Source: Alphaproteobacteria bacterium (lineage in GTDB: Bacteria; Pseudomonadota; Alphaproteobacteria; SMXP01). Taken from it: 5,973 nucleotides of DNA. Of the stretch, positions 1-5,800 are shown in pieces; positions within the stretch are counted from its first letter, which is position 1; every line of letters starts with the position of its first letter. Below the pieces are notes generated by a model, which had not been told where the DNA came from, did not search any database, and worked only from the letters and a program-made list of their open reading frames with translations. The stretch covers positions 1-5,973 of the forward strand of contig JAJFIM010000150.1 of NCBI GenBank assembly GCA_021774995.1. The letters run 5' to 3'. Both the position numbers and the translations under genes were made by a program.

Positions 1-172
1 CGTTCAGACGGACACCCTGTTGCTATGGTTGGGGCCTGTGTTTTTTATCCTTATTGCTTTTACAATATTCACGCTTTATCTGCGCAAAGTAAAAGAGGGG
101 TCTATCACCACCCCGCGCCCTTTATCGGCGGAAGAAAAAGATCTCCTGAAGCACGCCAAGGATGAGGCTTGA
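1..172 (+). CDS. ccmH: CcmH (CycL-type) cytochrome c maturation protein, C-terminal fragment
   Basis: Partial gene: the reading frame is open from the left edge (first full codon at base 2) and stops with TGA at 170-172, giving 56 residues. It contains one hydrophobic segment (about residues 6-27, LLLWLGPVFFILIAF...), a basic stretch (LRKVK), and a short tail with LSAEEKDLL. This membrane helix followed by a 'P-LS-x-EE' tail is how CcmH/CycL proteins usually end. In System I cytochrome c biogenesis, CcmH is a membrane-anchored periplasmic thiol protein that keeps the apocytochrome CXXCH cysteines reduced before haem ligation with CcmF. Its catalytic CXXC motif lies upstream, outside the window, so the assignment rests on the C-terminal pattern and on the adjacent ccmI. 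The next gene starts two bases after this stop, so the two are almost certainly co-transcribed. A different protein with a C-terminal membrane helix is possible but unlikely here. Confidence 0.8.
   Translation, partial: VQTDTLLLWLGPVFFILIAFTIFTLYLRKVKEGSITTPRPLSAEEKDLLKHAKDEA
164..167 (+). promoter_or_regulatory. Ribosome binding site of ccmI (decides the start)
   Basis: GAGG at 164-167, within AAGGATGAGG (158-167), lies seven bases before the ATG at 175. This spacing favours ATG 175 over the in-frame TTG at 169, which would sit only one base after the GAGG. The site lies inside the last codons of ccmH, which fits translational coupling of the two genes. Confidence 0.65.
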
Positions 173-174
173 AC

Positions 175-1371
175 ATGCTTTGGTTTTTTTTCACTATCGG
201 CCTTGGAATTGCTGCTATTTTTGCCGCATGGCCATTTTTGCGAACGGAATCGAAAAACCTCGAATCCGGCAACGGGCGCACGCGTCTTTACCAAAGACAA
301 ATTGACGAAATTGATAAAGAAGAATCTCAAGGTGTGATTTCCACACCTGAAGCAGAAGCCCTTCGGATTGAAGCTCAACGCCGGCTTCTCGCTGCATCAC
401 ATGACAACCACCTGGAAAGGCAAGAGCAAGTGCCCTTATCTCGAACAACCACAGCATTTCTGATCACTGGCATGGTCATCGCCGGTGGTGTTGGTCTCTA
501 TATCGCAAAGGGCCGCCCGACCGCGCCCTCATCAAACCGCCCGCCTCTCCTCGCAACTCTTGAAGCTCAAACAAACACACAAGAAGCATCTCAGGTTGCC
601 GGGAGTGTGGACAGCATGATTGACGGACTCACTGCCCGATTGAACGCCAACCCAGATGATGTCGAGGGATGGAGAATGCTCGGCTGGTCCTATTTCAACC
701 TGGAACAATATAGCAATGCGGCAGATGCGTATGAACGCGCGGTTGCACTTGCACCGAATAATTCTGACTTTCAGTCAGCCTACGGTGAATCTCTGGTAAT
801 GGCTTCCGGCGGACTCGTCACCAACAAGGCATTAAAAGTATTTCAAGATGTGCGTATTCTCAATCCGGAAGATGCGCGTTCCCGATTTTTCGTCGGGCTA
901 TCAATGGATCAAGCCGGTGATTCTCATGGCGCTATTTCAGCTTGGATCGATATGATCAACACGGCGCCCACAGGCGCCGATTGGGTGTCGGGTTTGCGAC
1001 AACGCGTTGTTGCGCGTGCAGCGGAAACGGGATTTAATATTGAAGGCCTTGTTGCGCTTGCGCCAGATCAACCATCATCCTCACCACCTCCCGGACCATC
1101 GGCTGAGCAAGTCAAAGATGCTATGGAAATGCCCGAAGATGATCGCCAAACCATGGTCGAAGGTATGGTCGCAAGACTTGATGCGCGCCTAAAAGAGAAC
1201 CCCGACGATCCCGATGGCTGGATTCAGCTCATCCGCTCAAAGATGGTTCTTGGCCGACGCGCCGAAGCAGAGCAGGATCTGAAACTGGCGATCAATACTT
1301 TTAACAAAACGCCTGACACGAAAGCCCGAATTATCGCAGAGGCTGAAGCTTTGGGCGTGCGCGTTCGCTAA
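175..1371 (+). CDS. ccmI: CcmI (CycH) cytochrome c maturation apocytochrome chaperone with TPR repeats
   Basis: A 398-residue protein. CcmI binds the C-terminal part of apocytochromes c and delivers them to the CcmF/CcmH haem ligation complex in the inner membrane. Visible layout: membrane helix 1 at about residues 2-21; a cytoplasmic loop containing RLYQRQIDEIDKEESQGVIS and EAEALRIEAQRRLL, the characteristic CcmI_N pattern; membrane helix 2 at about 92-111; then a periplasmic part with TPR-like repeats. The clearest TPRs are at about 148-198 (NPDD..GWRMLGWSYFNLEQY, AADAYERAVALAPNN). Further TPR-like helices follow to about 265, then a Ser/Pro-rich hinge at about 297-309 and a last TPR-like unit at about 328-373. 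The first and last units resemble each other (M-[IV]-[DE]-G...ARL...NPDD..GW). The length is normal for alphaproteobacterial CcmI. The ATG at 175 was chosen over TTG 169 because of Shine-Dalgarno spacing and because it directly precedes the first helix. The gene sits two bases after ccmH and four bases before the next gene. Family assignment is confident. Confidence 0.9.
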   Translation: MLWFFFTIGLGIAAIFAAWPFLRTESKNLESGNGRTRLYQRQIDEIDKEESQGVISTPEAEALRIEAQRRLLAASHDNHLERQEQVPLSRTTTAFLITGMVIAGGVGLYIAKGRPTAPSSNRPPLLATLEAQTNTQEASQVAGSVDSMIDGLTARLNANPDDVEGWRMLGWSYFNLEQYSNAADAYERAVALAPNNSDFQSAYGESLVMASGGLVTNKALKVFQDVRILNPEDARSRFFVGLSMDQAGDSHGAISAWIDMINTAPTGADWVSGLRQRVVARAAETGFNIEGLVALAPDQPSSSPPPGPSAEQVKDAMEMPEDDRQTMVEGMVARLDARLKENPDDPDGWIQLIRSKMVLGRRAEAEQDLKLAINTFNKTPDTKARIIAEAEALGVRVR

Positions 1372-1375
1372 ACCA

Positions 1376-2680
1376 ATGTTCAACGAATCTCCTCTTATCT
1401 TTTATCTTCTCCTGCTTGGTGTCGTTCTTGCGATTTACCTTTTCCGCCGCCATCGTGCGTCCCAGAAGGCAAGCGCGACCTATGCCGCCGCCGCAGAGGC
1501 CGGATTGATCGAGCCGCCATCATTGCACCCTTTGATCGACCCTGTTGAGTGTCTTGGGTGTGGAACCTGCGCCAGCGCCTGTCCGGAAGGCAATGTCATC
1601 AGTATCATTCGAGGTAAGGCCGTACTCATTGAGCCCACGCACTGCATCGGCCACGGCGCTTGCGCGCAAGCCTGCCCGACAGGCGCCATTTCTCTCGTCT
1701 TCGGCACTGAGCAGCGCGGCATTGACATTCCCTTTGTCGGCGAAGATTTCCAGACTAACGTTCCGGGCCTGTATATCGCCGGTGAGCTTGGCGGCATGGG
1801 GCTTATTCGAAACGCCATCGAACAAGGCCGGCAGGCCATGGAAGCGATCCGGGCGGCGCTCGTAAATGAACAATCAAACTATCATGACACGTTCATTATC
1901 GGCGCCGGACCTGCCGGATTTGCAGCAACGCTGGCGGCAAAACAATTTGGTTTAGACAGCGTTACAGTCGAACAGGAAGCCCTTGGCGGGACAGTTGCCC
2001 ATTATCCGCGCGGTAAGTTGGTTATGACAGCTCCCGTTGATTTACCTATTATAGGAAAAGTTAAAATCAAAGATCCGAGCAAGGAGCGCCTATTAGAGTT
2101 CTGGGACTCTGTAGAAAAGAAATCTGGCGTGTCTATTTGCTACGACGAACGCGTCACAGACATTAAGTCAATCCAAGGTGGTTTTGAGGTTCACACAACA
2201 AAAAATATATATAATACAAAAACTGTATTACTAGCCATCGGCCGGCGCGGAACGCCACGCAAACTTGAAGTGCCGGGAGAAGATCTTGGAAAGGTCGTCT
2301 ACCGCATGATTGATCCTGAACAATATGCCGGTCGAAATGTTCTCATTGTTGGCGGCGGCGACAGCGCATTGGAAGCAGCGGCGGAGATTGGAGAACAACC
2401 TGGCTCCAAAGTCATCTTGTCCTATCGAAATGCCTCGTTTTCACGGGCGCGCCAACGCAATAGAGAAAAAATTGAAAAGTTCTCCGCTGACGGCACGGTT
2501 GAAGTTATCATGGAATCTTCAGTGCGTGAGATTGCCCCGGATCATATTGTGATAGAACAAAAAGGAGAAATTCACAAAGCTGCAAATGACGACGTGATCA
2601 TTTGCGCCGGAGGTATTTTACCGACAATGTTTCTCAAGAGCATCGGCATCGAGGTCGACACCAAGTTCGGAACAGCGTGA
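1376..2680 (+). CDS. Membrane-anchored ferredoxin-flavoprotein oxidoreductase (4Fe-4S domain fused to a YpdA/thioredoxin-reductase-like domain)
   Basis: A 434-residue protein. Residues 5-23 form a membrane helix followed by RRHR, which predicts a cytoplasmic body. A bacterial-ferredoxin-like domain follows. Its first motif, C59-x2-C62-x2-C65-x3-C69-P, is complete. The second reads C90-x2-H93-x2-C96-x3-C100-P, with His at the second Cys position. Residues about 128-160 (TNVPGLYIAGELGGMGLIRN) look like the C-terminal FAD-contacting segment of thioredoxin-reductase-like flavoproteins, yet lie before the first nucleotide motif. Next come G176-A-G-P-A-G181 (FAD), an ATG-like segment LLAIGRRG at 285-292, and G326-G-G-D-S330 (NAD(P)H), with an Arg-rich stretch at 351-362 that may favour NADPH. 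The only Cys outside the cluster motifs are C255 and C410, so there is no CXXC redox disulfide; electrons probably pass between NAD(P)H, FAD and the Fe-S clusters. It starts four bases after ccmI with no clear Shine-Dalgarno sequence, which suggests coupled translation. The physiological partner is unknown; a link to c-type cytochrome or thiol redox is inferred only from position. Confidence 0.82.
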   Translation: MFNESPLIFYLLLLGVVLAIYLFRRHRASQKASATYAAAAEAGLIEPPSLHPLIDPVECLGCGTCASACPEGNVISIIRGKAVLIEPTHCIGHGACAQACPTGAISLVFGTEQRGIDIPFVGEDFQTNVPGLYIAGELGGMGLIRNAIEQGRQAMEAIRAALVNEQSNYHDTFIIGAGPAGFAATLAAKQFGLDSVTVEQEALGGTVAHYPRGKLVMTAPVDLPIIGKVKIKDPSKERLLEFWDSVEKKSGVSICYDERVTDIKSIQGGFEVHTTKNIYNTKTVLLAIGRRGTPRKLEVPGEDLGKVVYRMIDPEQYAGRNVLIVGGGDSALEAAAEIGEQPGSKVILSYRNASFSRARQRNREKIEKFSADGTVEVIMESSVREIAPDHIVIEQKGEIHKAANDDVIICAGGILPTMFLKSIGIEVDTKFGTA

Positions 2681-2705
2681 ACTGGACTGCTTGCCAGGGC
2701 TCGTG

Positions 2706-2843
2706 ATGGGGTACATAAGAAGCGGCGGCGTTACCAGGGACAGGTCAGGAGAGTTTCTGTCCCATCTCAAACACGAGAGTGTAAAAATGAGAAAGAAATC
2801 CACAAAAAGGCGTATAGCGCCGCTTCTGCGTTATCTGAAATGA
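2706..2843 (+). CDS. Possible small basic ORF, 45 codons, function unknown
   Basis: An ATG at 2706 opens a 45-codon frame ending at TGA 2841-2843. AGGG at 2696-2699, six bases upstream, could serve as a ribosome binding site. The predicted peptide is rich in Lys and Arg, with a basic stretch MRKKSTKRRI at about residues 28-37, and has no membrane helix or recognisable domain. It lies in the gap between two convergent genes, 25 bases after the flavoprotein stop, and its frame crosses the terminator-like hairpin of the opposite gene. An open frame this short can easily arise by chance, and I do not recognise the peptide. It is listed only as a candidate. Confidence 0.15.
   Translation: MGYIRSGGVTRDRSGEFLSHLKHESVKMRKKSTKRRIAPLLRYLK
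2737..2763. repeat. Perfect 7-bp inverted repeat in the convergent gap
   Basis: GGGACAG (2737-2743) and CTGTCCC (2757-2763) are exact reverse complements separated by 13 bases. They can form a stem-loop on either strand. No T-tract follows on either side, so it is not a classical intrinsic terminator. It might protect an mRNA 3' end or be fortuitous. Confidence 0.4.
2804..2821 (-). terminator. Weak intrinsic terminator of the RTX gene
   Basis: Read on the minus strand, GGCG-CTATA-CGCC is followed directly by TTTTT, about 48 bases past the RTX stop codon. The stem is only four G:C pairs, so the call is tentative, but position, orientation and T-tract are as expected. Confidence 0.4.
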
Positions 2844-2868
2844 TGGATTAACTTTAAGGGCGTAGCGA

Positions 2869-5800
2869 TCACGGAAGAAAGAAATCCCCCGTATGAAGAT
2901 CAGTAGCCGTGATGCCAATAAGGGTGATACTGTCGCCACCACCAAAGTCAATCTTAGTATCGGAGCCCACCTGAGTCGCCGCCGCTTGCACATCGGCAAA
3001 GGTGGTAATCCCGATCACATTCAGAGAAATCAGGTCATTACTGGCGGCACCGACCGTAAAATCCTGAATCGTATCAGCGCCATCCCCATTAGAAAAGATG
3101 AAAAAATCATCTCCTTGGCCACCGCTTAATGTATCATCTCCTTCTCCGCCGGAAAATGTGTCTTTCCCGCCCAAACCGAGCAGTATGTCATCTCCCTGAC
3201 CCCCGATTAAGGAATTGAACCCGTTAGTGCCCTCAAGTATGTCATTAAAGTCAGAGCCTTTCAGCCCTTCGATTGAAGAGTAGGTATCGCCAGCGGCATC
3301 ACCGGTATTAGATCCGGGTATTGTGAGTGACGCATTCACTCCGGCCGAACTCAATTCGTAGCTGGCATTATCAAAACCTATACCGCCATCTAGACTATCC
3401 GCACCCTCACCGCCAATTAATATGTCGCCACCGGTACCACCAAGCAAAGTGTCATCACCAGCGCCGCCTTGCAATTCATTTGCGGCGCCATCGCCCTCCA
3501 ACAAATCATTAAAAGCAGAGCCAATGAGATTTTCTATGGACGTGTATATATCACCTGCCGCATCGCCGGTATTAGAACCGGGTGTGGTGAGTGACGCATT
3601 CACGCCCGCCGTACTCAACGCATAACTGGCAGCATCAACTTGTGCTCCACCATCAAGGCTGTCCGCCCCCGCGCCGCCGTTTAGCGTGTCGTTACCTTTG
3701 CCGCCCAAAAGCGTGTCATTACCCGCGCCGCCCTGAAGATCGTTTGCTCCGGCGTCACCCTCCAGCGTGTCATTAAAAGCAGTTCCGATAAGGCTTTCAA
3801 TGGATGTGTATATATCACCTGCCGCATCGCCGGTATTGGAGCCTGGATTGATAAGGGAAGCATTCACACCACCTGCGCTCAACTCATAGCTGGCGGTATC
3901 AAATCCTAGGCCGCCATCAAGAGTATCGGCTCCTTCACCACCATTTAGTGTGTCCGCACCGCTGCCACCGACCAGGCTGTCAGTGCCACCCAGACCCAGC
4001 AGCATATCACGGCTTTGATGCCCAATGAGGGTATTGGCTGCACCATCACCTTCTAGCGTGTCATTAAAATTAGTGCCTGAAAGGCCCTCGATAGATGTGT
4101 AGACATCACCCGCTGCATCACCGGTGTTGGCGCCGGGCGTGGTGAGAGAGGCGTTGACAGCCGCCGTGCCCAGAATATTGTAACTGGCGAAATCAAAATC
4201 CGCACCACCATCGAGGCTGTCCGCCCCGGCGCCGCCATTCAGCGTGTCATTGCCGGAGCCGCCGATCAGAGTATCACTGCCGGCAAAGCCGAACAGCCAG
4301 TCAGCGCCAGAGCCCGCGCCGCCGTCAATTCTGTTGGCGCTATCATTGCCGCCCAGAAGATCATTAAAGGATGAGCCCAGCATGTTCTCAACGGAGGTAA
4401 AACTGTCGCCCAAAGCATCCCCGTTACTCAGAAAGCCAAATTTCTGGAGCGCCCACAGACCTGCGCCTGATGACGCATAGCTCGCCGTGTCCGTGCCCGT
4501 ACCGCCATCAAGCGTATCACCACCCGCGCCGCCGATCAGCGTGTCAGCGCCTAACGCACCAGATAAAAGGTTGGCTGCGCTGTCCCCCTCTAGCGTGTCA
4601 TCAAAGTCAGAACCGATGAGCGCTTCAATCGAGGTGTAAGTATCGCCCAAAGCATCGCCGGTGTTGGAGCCGGGCGTGGTAAGAGAGGCGTTGAGGGCAA
4701 TCCCACTGGACGAATATGACGCAAAATCAAACCCTGAGCCACCATTCAGGCTGTCAGCTCCCGCCCCGCCTGCCAGACCGTTGTCCGAGCCATCGCCTGT
4801 CAGAGTATCGGAAAAATTTGAACCCAAAATATTTTCGATAGAAATATAGCTATCGCCCGCCGCATCGCCCGTATTGCTGGCCGTGTTTGACAGATCCACT
4901 GTTACTGCAGATGCCGCGCCGACATAACTCGCCGTATCAGTACCGATACCGCCAAACAGTGTGTCAGCCCCCGCTCCGCCGATCAGTGTATCGTCACTCG
5001 CGCCGCCTTGCAGTTTGTTGCCCGCACCATCACCTTCTAGCATGTCGCTGAAATCAGTCCCCCTCAGCCCTTCGATTGAGGTGTCTGTATCGCCCGCCGC
5101 ATCGCCGGTATTGGAGCCGGGCGTAGTGAGTGAGGCATTAACGCCTGCCGTTCCCAACACCTTGTAACTGGCAAAGTCAAAGCCGCTGCCCCCGTCTAGG
5201 CTGTCGGCCCCGGCGCCGCCATTGAGCGTGTCATCACCGATACCCCCTTGCAGCGTGTCAGCACCCAGAAAGCCGAACAGCCAGTCAGCGCCATCGCCCC
5301 CGACAATATCATTGTCAGAATCATTGCCGCCCAGGATGTCATTAAAGGCAGAGCCCAACATGTTCTCTATGGATATAAAACTATCGCCCGCCGCATCGCC
5401 ATTATTCAGAAAACTGAATTTCTGAGTGGCAAAAACACCAACGCTTGATGTTGCGTAGCTGGCCGTATCCGTACCCGTATCGCCGCCAAGTGTGTCAGCC
5501 CCCGCACCTCCATCCAGTGTGTCATTGCCGATCCCACCGGAAATCGAGTCATCATCGGCGCCGCCCATGAGGCGCTCATTGCCCGAACCTCCTATGATCG
5601 TGTCGTTGCCGCCAAACCCCATAATGAGATCATTGGTGATTGAGGCCGTGTTGTCGTAAAGCTTCGCCTGATCGTCACCGCTGCTGCTGGTCGAGGCATT
5701 ATCATCGCCGATGATAAACTGCGATCCGTCAGAGGCCAGAAGGTTCGTATTGGTGAATTGGTGCGCGCCGATACCCTCCACTGTGATGGTGGGGTTTTGT

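Larger units (their letters stand above)
2681..2868. other. Convergent intergenic region
   Basis: This 188-base gap separates the rightward ccm-linked genes from the leftward RTX gene. It holds an inverted repeat (2737-2763), a hairpin with a T-tract on the minus strand (2804-2821) and a doubtful 45-codon ORF. No tRNA, recognised ncRNA or insertion sequence was seen. No T-tailed hairpin was found for the rightward transcript. Confidence 0.6.
3097..5619 (-). repeat. RTX repeat region: ten nonapeptide arrays separated by nine linkers
   Basis: Residues 65-905 (numbered from the GTG codon at 5811) hold ten tandem blocks of nine-residue units with 6, 6, 4, 3, 4, 6, 6, 5, 5 and 5 units, counting degenerate ones. 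The sixth block has a two-residue insertion. ASY motifs opening the linkers start at residues 117, 214, 294, 364, 443, 542, 640, 728 and 816. Each GGxGxD turn is expected to bind Ca2+ and stack into a parallel beta-roll. Confidence 0.85.

Noticed and set aside
169..174. TTG at 169 as the ccmI start
   Set aside because: It would overlap the ccmH stop and sit one base after the GAGG; ATG at 175 has proper spacing and leads directly into the membrane helix.
1480..1873. Long minus-strand frames opposite the ferredoxin domain
   Set aside because: They overlap a gene with clear cysteine motifs and show no recognisable domains.
2184..2215. Internal promoter (TTGAGG and TATAAT) in the flavoprotein gene
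   Set aside because: The spacer is 20 bases, the -35 match is poor, and it lies in an AT-rich coding stretch where a chance TATAAT is likely.
2682..2696. CTGG...CCAG hairpin as the terminator of the ccm-linked operon
   Set aside because: The stem is only four base pairs and no T-tract follows.
3327..5448. Open frames on the plus strand across the RTX gene, several resembling each other
   Set aside because: They are shadows of the repetitive minus-strand gene; their mutual similarity comes from the DNA repeats, and their Pro/Ser-rich, low-complexity translations match no family.
3100..5620. CRISPR array or satellite-like DNA
   Set aside because: The periodicity is 27 bp and about 210-300 bp, in frame with a GGxGxDxLx protein repeat, and there are no identical short repeats with unique spacers.
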